DNA of 64,000 bases from JBBROS01 sp038229135 (GTDB lineage Bacteria > Pseudomonadota > Alphaproteobacteria > Acetobacterales > Acetobacteraceae), in assembly GCA_038229135.1 (NCBI GenBank), contig JBBROS010000004.1, positions 61,261-125,260 of the forward strand, in the 5' to 3' direction. The translations under genes were made by a program, and so were the position numbers. Shown here in pieces: positions 8,367-17,211 of this stretch. Within the stretch, counting starts at the first letter, position 1. Every line of letters begins with the position of its first letter. Below the pieces are notes generated by a model. It searched no databases, had not been told where the DNA came from, and was given only the letters and a program-made list of their open reading frames with translations.

Positions 8367-9985
8367 GCGTGCTGCGGCCGGCGCTGGACCCTCGCAGCGC
8401 GGGGTTCCAGGCCAATGCCGCGCGGATGCGGGAACTGGTTGCAGCACTGCGGGACGCCACGGCGGCGGCGGCGCTGGGAGGGGGCGAGGCGGCGCGGGCC
8501 AAGCACACGGCTCGGGGCAAGTTGCTGCCGCGGGACCGCGTGCAGGGCCTGCTGGACCCGGGCAGCCCGTTCCTCGAGCTGAGCGCGCTTGCGGCCGACG
8601 GCATGTATGGCGGCCAGGTGCCCGGCGCCGGACTCGTTTCGGGCGTCGGGCGTGTGTCCGGGCGCGAGGTCGTCGTCGTCGCCAATGATGCGACGGTGAA
8701 GGGCGGCACCTACTTTCCGATGACGGTGAAGAAGCATCTGCGCGCGCAGGAGGTGGCCGAAGCGAACCGGCTGCCCTGCGTCTATCTGGTCGATAGCGGC
8801 GGGGCCAACCTGCCGAACCAGGACGAGGTCTTCCCGGACCGGGACCATTTCGGGCGCATATTCTACAACCAGGCCCGGATGTCGGCACTCGGCATCCCGC
8901 AGGTGGCGGTCGTGATGGGCAGCTGCACCGCGGGAGGCGCCTACATGCCGGCGATGTCGGACGAGAGCATCATCGTGCGTAACCAGGGCACCATCTTCCT
9001 CGGCGGCCCGCCGCTGGTGAAGGCGGCCACGGGCGAGGTGGTGACGGCCGAGGAGCTGGGCGGCGGTGAGCTGCATAGCCGCGTCTCTGGCGTGACAGAC
9101 CACCTGGCCGAGGACGACGCGCACGCACTCGCGCTGGCCCGGCGGATCGTGGCGAACCTGCACGGCGTCAAGCCCACCGTGGCGGATGTCGCCGAACCGC
9201 GTCCGCCGCTGTATGCGGGCGAGGAGCTCCACGGCGTCGTCCCGGTCGACACTCGGGAGCCCTACGACGTGCGGGAGCTGATCGCGCGGCTGGTGGACGG
9301 GTCGGAGCTCGACGAGTTCAAGCGGCTGTATGGGCCGACCTTGGTGTGTGGCTTCGCGCGGCTCTGGGGGTATCGGGTCGGTATCATCGCGAATAACGGC
9401 ATCCTGTTCAGCGAGAGCGCGCAGAAGGGGGCGCACTTCATCGAGCTCTGCGAGCAGCGCGGCATCCCGCTCGTGTTCCTGCAGAACATCACCGGGTTCA
9501 TGGTGGGGCGGAAATACGAGAGCGGCGGCATCGCGAAGGACGGGGCGAAGATGGTGACGGCCGTCGCGACGGCCCGCGTGCCGAAGTTCACGGTGGTAGT
9601 GGGCGGCAGCTTCGGCGCCGGCAATTATGGCATGTGCGGCCGTGCCTTCTCGCCGCGGTTCCTGTGGATGTGGCCCAACGCGCGCATCAGCGTGATGGGC
9701 GGCGTGCAGGCGGCGAGCGTGATGGCGACGCTGCGGCGGGACAATGTGGAGGCGCGCGGCGGCACCTGGTCGGCGGACGAGGAGGCGGCGTTCCGGGCGC
9801 CCATCGAGGAGCAGTATGAGTCCCAAGGCAACCCGATGTATGCGACGGCGCGCCTGTGGGACGATGGCGTGATCGATCCGGCCGACACGCGGATGGTGCT
9901 GGGGCTCGGGCTCTCGGCAGCGTTCAACGCGCCCGTGCCGCGGTGGGATGGTGAGAAGGCGGGCTTCGGCCTGTTCCGGATGTGA
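8363..9985 (+). CDS. mccB: Methylcrotonyl-CoA carboxylase, carboxyltransferase (beta) subunit
   Basis: Carboxyltransferase subunit of an acyl-CoA carboxylase that moves CO2 from biotin to 3-methylcrotonyl-CoA in leucine breakdown. The 540-residue length and motifs match MCC beta (LiuB): RLPCVYLVDSGGANLPNQD, VVMGSCTAGGAYMPAMSDE, FLQNITGFMVGRKYESGGIA, GGSFGAGNYGMCGRAFSPRF and the C-terminal ending FGLFRM. These favour MCC over propionyl- or acetyl-CoA carboxylase; geranyl-CoA carboxylase is the main alternative. It starts inside the ntrX stop codon and ends overlapping the biotin-subunit start. No other leucine-pathway gene (isovaleryl-CoA dehydrogenase, HMG-CoA lyase) is present nearby. Confidence 0.92.
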   Translation: MSVLRPALDPRSAGFQANAARMRELVAALRDATAAAALGGGEAARAKHTARGKLLPRDRVQGLLDPGSPFLELSALAADGMYGGQVPGAGLVSGVGRVSGREVVVVANDATVKGGTYFPMTVKKHLRAQEVAEANRLPCVYLVDSGGANLPNQDEVFPDRDHFGRIFYNQARMSALGIPQVAVVMGSCTAGGAYMPAMSDESIIVRNQGTIFLGGPPLVKAATGEVVTAEELGGGELHSRVSGVTDHLAEDDAHALALARRIVANLHGVKPTVADVAEPRPPLYAGEELHGVVPVDTREPYDVRELIARLVDGSELDEFKRLYGPTLVCGFARLWGYRVGIIANNGILFSESAQKGAHFIELCEQRGIPLVFLQNITGFMVGRKYESGGIAKDGAKMVTAVATARVPKFTVVVGGSFGAGNYGMCGRAFSPRFLWMWPNARISVMGGVQAASVMATLRRDNVEARGGTWSADEEAAFRAPIEEQYESQGNPMYATARLWDDGVIDPADTRMVLGLGLSAAFNAPVPRWDGEKAGFGLFRM

Positions 9986-11955
9986 TCCGCACGCTGCTGA
10001 TCGCGAACCGGGGGGAGATCGCGCTCCGCATCATCCGCACGGCGCGGCGCATGGGTGTGCGGACCGTTGCGGTGTTCTCCGAGGCGGATGCGCGGGCGGC
10101 GCACGTGGCGGCGGCGGATGTGGCGGTGCCGATCGGGCCGGCGCCGGCGCGGGAGAGCTACCTGTCCATCCCGCACATCATCGAGGCGGCGCGGCTGTCG
10201 GGGGCGGATGCGGTGCATCCGGGATACGGGTTCCTGAGCGAGAATGCGGGTTTCGCGGAGGCGTGTGCCGAAGCCGGGCTGGTGTTCGTGGGGCCGCCGT
10301 CCTCTGCCATCCGGGCCATGGGCAGCAAGTCGGCGGCCAAGGCGCTGATGGAGGCGGCCGGCGTGCCGTTGGTGCCGGGCTACCACGGGGCGGACCAGGA
10401 CCCTGCGCTGCTCGCAGCCGAGGCGGCGCGGGTCGGCTATCCCGTGCTGATCAAGGCCAGCGCGGGCGGCGGTGGCAAGGGCATGCGGATCGTGGCCGAG
10501 CCCGGCGCCTTCGCGGAGGCGCTCGCTGTGGCGAGGGGCGAGGCGATGTCGGCCTTCGGGGACGACCAGGTGCTCGTCGAGCGCTATCTGACGCGGCCGC
10601 GGCATATCGAGATCCAGGTGTTCGCGGATGCGTCGGGCCAGACCGTGAGCCTGTTCGAGCGCGACTGCTCCATCCAGCGGCGCCACCAGAAAGTGGTGGA
10701 GGAGGCGCCGGCACCGGGCCTGTCGCCCGAGCTGCGGGCGCGCATGGGCGAGGCGGCCTGCGCGGCGGCCCGGGCGATCGGCTACGTGGGCGCCGGCACG
10801 GTCGAGTTCATCGCAAATGCAGATGCTCCGGAGCAGTTCTTCTTCATGGAGATGAACACGCGCCTCCAGGTGGAGCACCCGGTGACGGAGATGGTGACCG
10901 GGCTCGACCTGGTGGAGTGGCAGCTGCTTGTGGCGAGTGGGGAGAAGCTGTCGAGCACGGAGCCGCGGCTGCAGGGCCACGCGATCGAGGTGCGGCTGTA
11001 CGCCGAGGATCCGGCGCGGGACTTCATGCCAGCCGTGGGCCGCATCCACCATCTGCGCTGGCCGCGGATGGGCCGGGCGGTGCGGATCGACAGCGGCGTG
11101 CGCGAGGGCGATGCCGTGACTGTGCATTACGACCCGATGCTGGCGAAGCTGATCGTGCACGACGCCACGCGCGAGGGGGCGGTGCGGCAGCTGCGCCGGG
11201 CGCTGGCCGCGACCGAGCTCCTGGGCGTGCAGACGAACCTGGCCCTGCTGCGGCGCATCGCGGCGCACCCCGACTTCGCTGCCGGCGCGGTGGATACGGG
11301 CTCCATCGGACGGCACGAGGCGACGCTGCTGGCGCCCTCCGAGCCAGCCCCGTTCGTGGCCCTGGCCGCGGCCGCCGCGCACGTTCTGGCCCGGCCCGGC
11401 ACGCAGGCATCCGGCGACCCGCACTCGCCCTGGGGCAGCACGAGTGGCTGGCGGATGAACGCGCCCGGGCAGCGGACGGTGACGCTGGAGGAGGGCGGGA
11501 CGGCGCAAGCCGTCCAGGTGCAGTGGGGTGCGCACGGCCCCACGCTCGCGCTGCACGACGAGACGGCAGCGCTGCGGGACGGTCGCCTGGTCATCGACGG
11601 CGCTGCGCTCTCGCCGAAGGTGATCGAAGGCGGCGGCGGGATCACGGTGCTGCACGGCGGCGAGGCCTGGACGTTCGTGGAGCCGGACACGCTTGCTCCA
11701 CGCGACGGCGTTGTGGAGGGTGGGGACCGATTGGTGGCTCCCATGCCGGGCCGCATCGTGGTGGTGCAGGCCGAGCCGGGCCAGACGGTGGCGCGCGGGA
11801 CCGTGCTGGTGGTGCTGGAGGCGATGAAGGTCCAGATGCGGCTCACGGCGCCGCGCGACGGGGTGGTTTCAGCCGTGTCAGCGGTTGCCGGGGCGCTGGT
11901 GGAAGAGGGGGCGGAGCTGGTGGGGTTCGAGACCTCTACCCCCTCCCGCGGGTGA
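9982..11955 (+). CDS. mccA: Methylcrotonyl-CoA carboxylase, biotin-carboxylase/biotin-carrier (alpha) subunit
   Basis: ATP-dependent biotin carboxylase fused to its biotin carrier, partner of the preceding gene. The 657-residue protein starts at a GTG overlapping the mccB stop. The biotin carboxylase domain (1-445) has LLIANRGEIALRIIRTARRM, the ATP-grasp glycine loop KASAGGGGKGMRIV, and EMNTRLQVEHPVTEM. A middle region (450-570) belongs to the MCC alpha type. The C-terminal biotinyl domain carries VVLEAMKVQMRL with the biotinylated Lys616. All functional motifs are intact. It is the last gene of the ntr-linked unit and is followed by a hairpin repeat facing a convergent ABC operon. Confidence 0.93.
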   Translation: MIRTLLIANRGEIALRIIRTARRMGVRTVAVFSEADARAAHVAAADVAVPIGPAPARESYLSIPHIIEAARLSGADAVHPGYGFLSENAGFAEACAEAGLVFVGPPSSAIRAMGSKSAAKALMEAAGVPLVPGYHGADQDPALLAAEAARVGYPVLIKASAGGGGKGMRIVAEPGAFAEALAVARGEAMSAFGDDQVLVERYLTRPRHIEIQVFADASGQTVSLFERDCSIQRRHQKVVEEAPAPGLSPELRARMGEAACAAARAIGYVGAGTVEFIANADAPEQFFFMEMNTRLQVEHPVTEMVTGLDLVEWQLLVASGEKLSSTEPRLQGHAIEVRLYAEDPARDFMPAVGRIHHLRWPRMGRAVRIDSGVREGDAVTVHYDPMLAKLIVHDATREGAVRQLRRALAATELLGVQTNLALLRRIAAHPDFAAGAVDTGSIGRHEATLLAPSEPAPFVALAAAAAHVLARPGTQASGDPHSPWGSTSGWRMNAPGQRTVTLEEGGTAQAVQVQWGAHGPTLALHDETAALRDGRLVIDGAALSPKVIEGGGGITVLHGGEAWTFVEPDTLAPRDGVVEGGDRLVAPMPGRIVVVQAEPGQTVARGTVLVVLEAMKVQMRLTAPRDGVVSAVSAVAGALVEEGAELVGFETSTPSRG

Positions 11956-12021
11956 GGGCCGGGGTGAGGGCACGGGCGATGCGGGCGCTTGTTCGTCCGT
12001 GTGGCCGGACCCTCACCCCCA

Positions 12022-12042
12022 CCCTCTCCCAGGGGGAGAGGG
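12022..12042. terminator. Perfect hairpin in a REP-like C/G-rich repeat, possible bidirectional terminator
   Basis: CCCTCTCCC, a 3-base loop, then GGGAGAGGG: a 9-bp perfect stem between the convergent ends of mccA and an ABC ATPase gene. The surrounding 11956-12049 is built of CCCTCAC/GTGAGGG motifs (also near 11940-11975), the kind of C-run repeat seen scattered between genes in many GC-rich proteobacteria. There is no T-tract, so a role in termination or mRNA stability is inference. Confidence 0.55.
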
Positions 12043-12049
12043 AGCAGGG

Positions 12050-13099
12050 TCACCCCTTCATCAGCCAGCACTGCGCGGGCGGCAGGGTTAGGGTCACCGC
12101 CGTGCCGACAGGATGCATTCTGCCCGATGCGGCCTGTACCGGGATCGGGTGGCCTGCGACCTCCACGGTGTAGTCCACGTGCCGCCCGGCGAAGGCGGCT
12201 CGGGCGATGGTGCCATGCAGCTGGTTCGGGGCGCCGGGTGGCGCATCGAGGCGGACGTGTTCGGGGCGGATCAGGAGGAGGGTGCCGGCGGGGTCGCCGC
12301 TGGCCAGCAGCGGGCCGAGGGAGGTGTCGACGCGCAGGAAGGTGCCTTCGGGGCCGCGGACGGTGCAGGGGAGGAGTTCGGCCAGGCCCAGGAAGCCGGC
12401 GGTGAAGGCGTGGGTGGGGCGGAGGTAGAGGTCCTGGGGGGTGGCGAGCTCGAGCACCTCGCCATCTCGCATGAGGGCTACGCGGTCGGACAGGCTCATG
12501 GCCTCTTCCTGGTCGTGGGTCACGTAGATGGCCGTGGTGCCGAGGCGCTGCTGCAGGTCCCGCAGCTCGGCGCGCATGCGTTCGCGGAGGCTGGCGTCGA
12601 GGTTGGAGAGGGGTTCGTCCAGCAGCAGCAGCTTCGCGCCGCGGACGGCCGCGCGGGCGAGGGCGACGCGTTGCTGCTGGCCGCCGGAGAGCAGGCTGGC
12701 CGGGCGGCCTCCGAGGCCCTCGAGACCCACCATGGCGAGCGCCTGGTCCACGCGGCGCGCGCGCTCGGCACGGGGCAGGTTCTGGGCCTCGAGCGGGAAG
12801 GCAATGTTCTGAGCGACGCTCATATGTGGCCAGATCGCGTACGATTGGAACACCATCGCAATGTCTCGCCTGTTCACGGGAACGGTTCGGCCGGCGCCGA
12901 ACACCGGTGCGCCGTCGATGGCGATGCGGCCGCCATCCGGTGTCTCGAGGCCCGCGATGCAGCGCAGGGTGGTCGTCTTGCCGCAGCCGGACGGGCCGAG
13001 CAGGGTGAAGAACTCGCCCGGCGCCACGCGGAACGACACGCCGCGGACACCCGCGCCGCCCTTGCCGTAGCGTTTGACGAGTTGCTCGACCTCAAGCAT
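12050..13099 (-). CDS. ABC importer ATP-binding protein (FbpC/PotA type)
   Basis: Cytoplasmic ATPase that powers the permease encoded just before it. The 349-residue protein shows Walker A GPSGCGKTT, a Q-loop in AMVFQSYAIWPHM, the signature LSGGQQQRVALARA, Walker B LLLLDEP and the switch His in YVTHDQEEA. A C-terminal TOBE-like region begins at about residue 240. This architecture is shared by Fe3+, polyamine, thiosulfate and 2-aminoethylphosphonate importers, so the substrate is not decided. The start overlaps the permease stop by 8 bases, and the operon order is binding protein, fused permease, ATPase. Confidence 0.9.
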   Translation of the reverse strand: MLEVEQLVKRYGKGGAGVRGVSFRVAPGEFFTLLGPSGCGKTTTLRCIAGLETPDGGRIAIDGAPVFGAGRTVPVNRRDIAMVFQSYAIWPHMSVAQNIAFPLEAQNLPRAERARRVDQALAMVGLEGLGGRPASLLSGGQQQRVALARAAVRGAKLLLLDEPLSNLDASLRERMRAELRDLQQRLGTTAIYVTHDQEEAMSLSDRVALMRDGEVLELATPQDLYLRPTHAFTAGFLGLAELLPCTVRGPEGTFLRVDTSLGPLLASGDPAGTLLLIRPEHVRLDAPPGAPNQLHGTIARAAFAGRHVDYTVEVAGHPIPVQAASGRMHPVGTAVTLTLPPAQCWLMKG

Positions 13100-14783
13100 C
13101 GACGGCTCTGCGGCCCACCAGGCGGGAGAGCAGCAGCGCGCCCAGCACCGCCAGCACGAGCCACACTCCCACCGCCGCGGCCCGGGTGGGCTCGCCGCCT
13201 GACCAGTAGTCCCACAGGAGTGTCGGCACGGTCATGTTGTCGAAGGAGCGGAGCAGCAGCGCCGACGACAGCTCCCGCAGCGCATGGGCCAGCACCCAGA
13301 CCCAGGTGGCCGCGAGGGCCGGTGCGACGAGGGGCAGGGTGACGCGGCGCAGGATGCGGGCCTCGCTGGCGCCGGAGGTGCGGCCGGCCTCCTCGAGTTC
13401 CGGGTGGAGCTGGATCATGCTGCCGCCGATGAGGCGGGTCCCGAACGGCAAATATTGCGTGGCATAGGCGATCACGATGATCCAGATGGTGCCATAGACG
13501 GGCAGGATGGGCCCGGTGGCGAGGTAGAGGTAGATCAGCGCGACGCCGATCATGACGCCTGGCACCGCGATGGGCGCGAAGGCCAGCGCATCCAGCACGG
13601 CGCCGCCCGGCACGCGGCGGCGGACGACGAGCCAGGCGACGAGGCCGGCCAGCGCTGCGACGGCGGTGGCCGCCACGAGGGCGATCACCACGGAGTTCCA
13701 CGCCGCCTCCGCCACTTGGCCGTTCGCGAGGAAGTCGCGATGGTTCTCGAGGGTGAGCAACGCGAGTGCGGCGCGGGACGGGGCGACCTGGTAGGGCATG
13801 AGGCTCGACCAGACGAGCACGCTCAGCGGCAGCACCACGGCCACCACGAAATAGGCCGACACGCAGGTGAACACCGGCCAGCGCAGCGTCCCGAGCGGCA
13901 TTGGCCGGGCGCGGAAGGCTTTTCCCCCGACCGTGCGGAACGCGGCGGCCCGTCGCGTGGCTCGGCGATACAGCGCGCCCAGGGCCAGCAGGATGGCCAG
14001 GAACAGCACCGCGAGCGCCCCCACCTTGCCGTATTCCGGCACGCCGCCCGGACTCTCGCTGATCCAATGGAACACCTGCGTGCTCAGCACGAAGCGCCGC
14101 ACCGGCAGCCCGAGCGTGCCCGGCACGTCGAATACGACCAGGCTCACGATCATCATGAAACACGCCGCGGCCGCGATGGCGGGCAGCAGCAGGGGCAGCA
14201 CGATGCGGCGCAACACGCGCAGGCGGGAAGCGCCCGAGGCGAGCGCCGCTTCCTCGAACGACGGGTCCATGTTGCGGCAGGCGGGGGCCAGCATCAGCAC
14301 CGTGGTAGGCACGAGCGACAGGCCCTCGACGAAGACCATGCCGCCGAGGCTGAACACGTCGAACGGGGCGGCGGATAGGCCCAGCGTGTCCTGCAGCACG
14401 CGGTTCAGCACGCCGATGCGGGGGCTGGCGAGCATCGTCCAGCCGATGGCGAGCAGCACGGGGGGCGTGGCCATGGGCAATATCACCAGCGCGCGGAACA
14501 GGGCGGCGCCGGGCAGGTCCGTGCGTTCGATGGCCCAGGCGAGCAGGGTGCCGAGCACCAGCGCCACCGCCGTCGACCCGGCGGCGAAGGCCAGCGTGGT
14601 GCCCAGCAGCTCGGGGAAGCCCGGCGCCAGATAGACCGCGGCGAAGTTGGCGGTGGTGAACCCCGGGTCGAGTGGGAAGCCGCCGGGTCGGACGGCGCTG
14701 AGCAGCACGAGGCCGAGCGGCGCCGCGACCATCCAGCACAGCAGGAGGCCGAGGGCGAGCGCGACCGCCCGGTCGAGCGTCAT
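13092..14783 (-). CDS. ABC importer permease, two fused membrane domains (FbpB type)
   Basis: Inner-membrane channel subunit. The 563-residue length and about 12 hydrophobic segments show two tandem permease domains in one polypeptide, as in the Fe3+/AfuB-FbpB class. Each half contains an EAA-type loop contacting the ATPase: EEAALASGASRLRVLRRIVLPLL in the first half, and EEAGRTSGASEARILRRVTLPL in the second. It starts 10 bases after the binding-protein gene and overlaps the ATPase gene. Substrate is unassigned. Confidence 0.88.
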   Translation of the reverse strand: MTLDRAVALALGLLLCWMVAAPLGLVLLSAVRPGGFPLDPGFTTANFAAVYLAPGFPELLGTTLAFAAGSTAVALVLGTLLAWAIERTDLPGAALFRALVILPMATPPVLLAIGWTMLASPRIGVLNRVLQDTLGLSAAPFDVFSLGGMVFVEGLSLVPTTVLMLAPACRNMDPSFEEAALASGASRLRVLRRIVLPLLLPAIAAAACFMMIVSLVVFDVPGTLGLPVRRFVLSTQVFHWISESPGGVPEYGKVGALAVLFLAILLALGALYRRATRRAAAFRTVGGKAFRARPMPLGTLRWPVFTCVSAYFVVAVVLPLSVLVWSSLMPYQVAPSRAALALLTLENHRDFLANGQVAEAAWNSVVIALVAATAVAALAGLVAWLVVRRRVPGGAVLDALAFAPIAVPGVMIGVALIYLYLATGPILPVYGTIWIIVIAYATQYLPFGTRLIGGSMIQLHPELEEAGRTSGASEARILRRVTLPLVAPALAATWVWVLAHALRELSSALLLRSFDNMTVPTLLWDYWSGGEPTRAAAVGVWLVLAVLGALLLSRLVGRRAVDA

Positions 14784-14793
14784 GTGGCGCCCG

Positions 14794-15828
14794 TCACTTG
14801 GAAGGGGCGGCCTGGCCGGTTTGGCGGAGGATGGCGTCGTAGCGCTCGATGAGCGGCAGGGTGGCGTCGGCGTCCTCCGGCTTCTGCTCGACGCTCGTGT
14901 GGCCGGCCAGGAGCTGCGCCGTCCTGGTGGCTGCGATCAGCGGGTTGCCGCGCCCGGTGGCGGCTTCGTAGGCCAGCGCGCCCTCCTCGGTGGCGAGCCA
15001 CAGCGAAAAGAGCTTGCCGCCGGGTCGGTTGCGGCCGGCCTTGGGCATGAAGCTGTAGAGCGAGCTGATCGGCGCGGGCTCCGGCACCAGGTAGCGCAGC
15101 GGGGCGCCGCGGCTGATGGCGGGCAGGGCCGCGTGGTAGATGCCGACCCCGGCCGCGACCTCGCCGGCCGCGACCTGCTGGGCGAGGGGGAACGTGCTGG
15201 GGAAGAGGAAGGGAAGCTGCGCGCTGAGCCGCCCGAGATAGTCGGCGACCCGCTCCGGCCCCCACAGGGCGGCCAGCGAGACGAAAGGCTCCGTCCGCTG
15301 CCAAACGCCGATGCGGCCGCGCCAGCGTGGCTCGAGCAGCGCGTCCCACCCCGCAGGCGCCTCGGCCTCCGGCACGAGCTTGGTGTTGCTCAGCAGCACG
15401 AAGACGGAGGCGGTGGCGAGCAGGGAATAGGGCGTGGGCGCCATGGACGGGGTGGCGCCGAGGGCGGCCCAGTCGGCCCCCTCGAGCAGGCCGCGCTGGG
15501 CGAGCGGCCAGAACACGCTGGCGCTGTTGGTGGCGACGTCGGCGGTGCGGGCGCCGCCCTGGCTTTCCTGGATGATGCGGGCGCTCATGGCGTTGCCGCC
15601 CGAATCGCGCACGTGGCGGAGCGCGATCCGCGGGTAGCGGCGCCCGAACGCGGCGGCGACCTGGTTTGCGAGATCGCTGGGCGTGCTCTCGTACCAGATC
15701 ACGGGCCCGAGCCCGGCCGCCTCGGTTGCCAAAGCGTCCACCTGGGCGCGAGCGCTGCGGCCGAGCAGGAGGGCGGGCGCGGCGAGGAGCATGGTGCGGC
15801 GAGTGGGCACGGCGATTTCCTCCGGCAT
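14794..15828 (-). CDS. ABC importer substrate-binding protein (AfuA/FbpA-like)
   Basis: Periplasmic solute-binding protein, first gene of the 12-15.8 kb importer. The 344 residues begin with a twin-arginine-like leader (PTRRTMLLAAPALLLG, cleavage near ARAQ). A class II periplasmic fold follows with VIWYESTPSDLANQVAAAF and a typical mid-domain (WRGRIGVWQRTEPF). Unlike the second binding protein in this window it lacks a run of tyrosines at the usual Fe3+ site (GVGIYHAALPAI instead), so iron is less likely than an organic or phosphorylated ligand. That is inference. It is divergent from the M29-like gene with a 98-base gap. Confidence 0.8.
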   Translation of the reverse strand: MPEEIAVPTRRTMLLAAPALLLGRSARAQVDALATEAAGLGPVIWYESTPSDLANQVAAAFGRRYPRIALRHVRDSGGNAMSARIIQESQGGARTADVATNSASVFWPLAQRGLLEGADWAALGATPSMAPTPYSLLATASVFVLLSNTKLVPEAEAPAGWDALLEPRWRGRIGVWQRTEPFVSLAALWGPERVADYLGRLSAQLPFLFPSTFPLAQQVAAGEVAAGVGIYHAALPAISRGAPLRYLVPEPAPISSLYSFMPKAGRNRPGGKLFSLWLATEEGALAYEAATGRGNPLIAATRTAQLLAGHTSVEQKPEDADATLPLIERYDAILRQTGQAAPSK

Positions 15829-15897
15829 GACGCTTCGGTCACTAAGTATTTCACGCTAGACGCGGTGCCGGGCCGTTGCAATCCGGGGGCGGCCTTG

Positions 15898-15910
15898 GGA
15901 CAGTCTGTCC
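15898..15910. promoter_or_regulatory. Inverted repeat GGACAG-T-CTGTCC before the M29-like gene
   Basis: Perfect 6-1-6 inverted repeat, flanked by TTG and CAA, 16 bases before the ATG at 15927 and between two divergent genes. It could be a repressor site or a hairpin in the leader. The ribosome site GGGAGGA follows it directly. Confidence 0.4.
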
Positions 15911-15926
15911 AACAGGGAGGACCGTC

Positions 15927-17144
15927 ATGCGCATCCCCACCAGCAACGCCGAGATCAACGCATCCCGCACGCGGAGGGGACTGCCGGGCAAGGTCGCGCA
16001 CCCGCCCGCCACTCTCGCCGAGCAGGTGCAGGCGCACGACAACTTTCACCGCGTTTTCGCCATCCGACCCGGCGACCACGTGCTGATGCTGGCCGACCCG
16101 CTGATCGACCCGCGCGTGGCCCAAGCGGTCCAGGGCCTGGCCCGGGCGCGCGGCGCCACCTTCGAGATGTTCGTGGGCGAGAGCACCCGCTACACCGAGG
16201 TGCCGGAGGCGGTGCGGCCCATCCTGGAGCGCGCGACATTCGTGGTCAGCACCTGGTTCGCCTCGGTGTTCGACCCGTTCTGCAAGGCGCTGCGGCGGCA
16301 GAAGGGGCAGCGCTGGATCAAGATCACCTTCTTCCGCGACTGGGACCTGCTGAACACGGCCCAGGCGCGCTTCCCGGTGGACGTGCTGGGCGCCATCGTG
16401 CGCGGCACCAACCGGCTGTTCCCCGACGCGGGCGACTTCGACCTGCGTTTCACGGACCCGCGCGGCACGGATTTCCGGATCCCGTTCACGGCCGAGATGC
16501 GCACGCGGATGAAGGCGGACAACCGCTGGCGGGGCCATTACATCGCCGACGAGGATGGCTGCTATGTGCACTGGCTGCCAACGCACGGGCCGAACGTGTG
16601 GGAGCCCTACATGATGGGCCCGGATTACGACGCAGATCGCGGCACCGGGCCGCGCGTTGGCTTCAGCGGGATCATCTACCCGCAATGGGCGGTGGGGTTC
16701 GACAGGCCGTTCGAGGTCAGGCAGGGCGAAAAGCGCGTCGGCGTCGAGTTCCAGGACGACCGGGTGCACGCGATCCATGGCGACGGCGAGGCGGCGGAGC
16801 TGTTCCGCGGCTTCCTCGTCGGCGGCACGATAGAGGAGATCGGGCTCGGGCATAATCCGCAGGCCCCGCGCTTCGACATCTACCCGGCCGGCCCCAACTC
16901 CCCCGGCGCGCTGCATTTCGGCATCAACGGGCTCACCCCGTCCCGCGACCTGCTGCGGCGCATGCCGGATTGGGAGGAGCCGCACGTGCACATGGACCTC
17001 GTCACGTTCGACACGACGCTTGTGGCGGGCAACCGGCGGCTGATCACCGATGGCTGGCTGCACAGCCTCGAGGACGAGGAGGTCGTGGCGCTGGCGTCGA
17101 AATACGGTGATCCGGTGGGGCTGCTGGAGGGCTTCCCGGTCTAG
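15927..17144 (+). CDS. M29 aminopeptidase-like / NicX-like metalloenzyme
   Basis: Probable metal-dependent enzyme of the aminopeptidase T (M29)/2,5-dihydroxypyridine dioxygenase NicX superfamily; function unassigned. From the ATG at 15927, preceded by GGGAGGA, it is 405 residues. Supporting features are an N-terminal alpha/beta region (RPGDHVLMLADPLIDPRVAQ), a mid-region with FTDPRGTDFRIPF, and a C-terminal part rich in possible metal ligands: EEIGLGHNP, ALHFGINGL, EPHVHMDLVTFDTTL. The NicX comparison rests on overall layout and the C-terminal Glu/His/Asp pattern. A stand-alone cyclic-nucleotide-binding protein follows. The enclosing ABC importers could bring in its substrate, but nothing in the sequence proves it. 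Confidence 0.55.
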   Translation: MRIPTSNAEINASRTRRGLPGKVAHPPATLAEQVQAHDNFHRVFAIRPGDHVLMLADPLIDPRVAQAVQGLARARGATFEMFVGESTRYTEVPEAVRPILERATFVVSTWFASVFDPFCKALRRQKGQRWIKITFFRDWDLLNTAQARFPVDVLGAIVRGTNRLFPDAGDFDLRFTDPRGTDFRIPFTAEMRTRMKADNRWRGHYIADEDGCYVHWLPTHGPNVWEPYMMGPDYDADRGTGPRVGFSGIIYPQWAVGFDRPFEVRQGEKRVGVEFQDDRVHAIHGDGEAAELFRGFLVGGTIEEIGLGHNPQAPRFDIYPAGPNSPGALHFGINGLTPSRDLLRRMPDWEEPHVHMDLVTFDTTLVAGNRRLITDGWLHSLEDEEVVALASKYGDPVGLLEGFPV

Positions 17145-17150
17145 CAAGGT

Positions 17151-17188
17151 TTGACAGGGCGGGCGGGGGAGTGACATATTTCTGTCAC
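17151..17188 (+). promoter_or_regulatory. Sigma-70-like promoter overlapping palindrome GTGACA-N6-TGTCAC
   Basis: TTGACA at 17151-17156 matches a -35 box; CATATT (17175-17180) is an 18-base-spaced -10 candidate. It is embedded in a perfect inverted repeat, GTGACA TATTTC TGTCAC (17171-17188). The half-site resembles CRP/FNR-family half-sites (TGTGA). It lies 24 bases before the gene for a CRP-like sensory domain that has no DNA-binding part, so a separate regulator must bind here. Confidence 0.5.
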
Positions 17189-17211
17189 ACAACGAAAGCT
17201 CCGCCGGTCCC

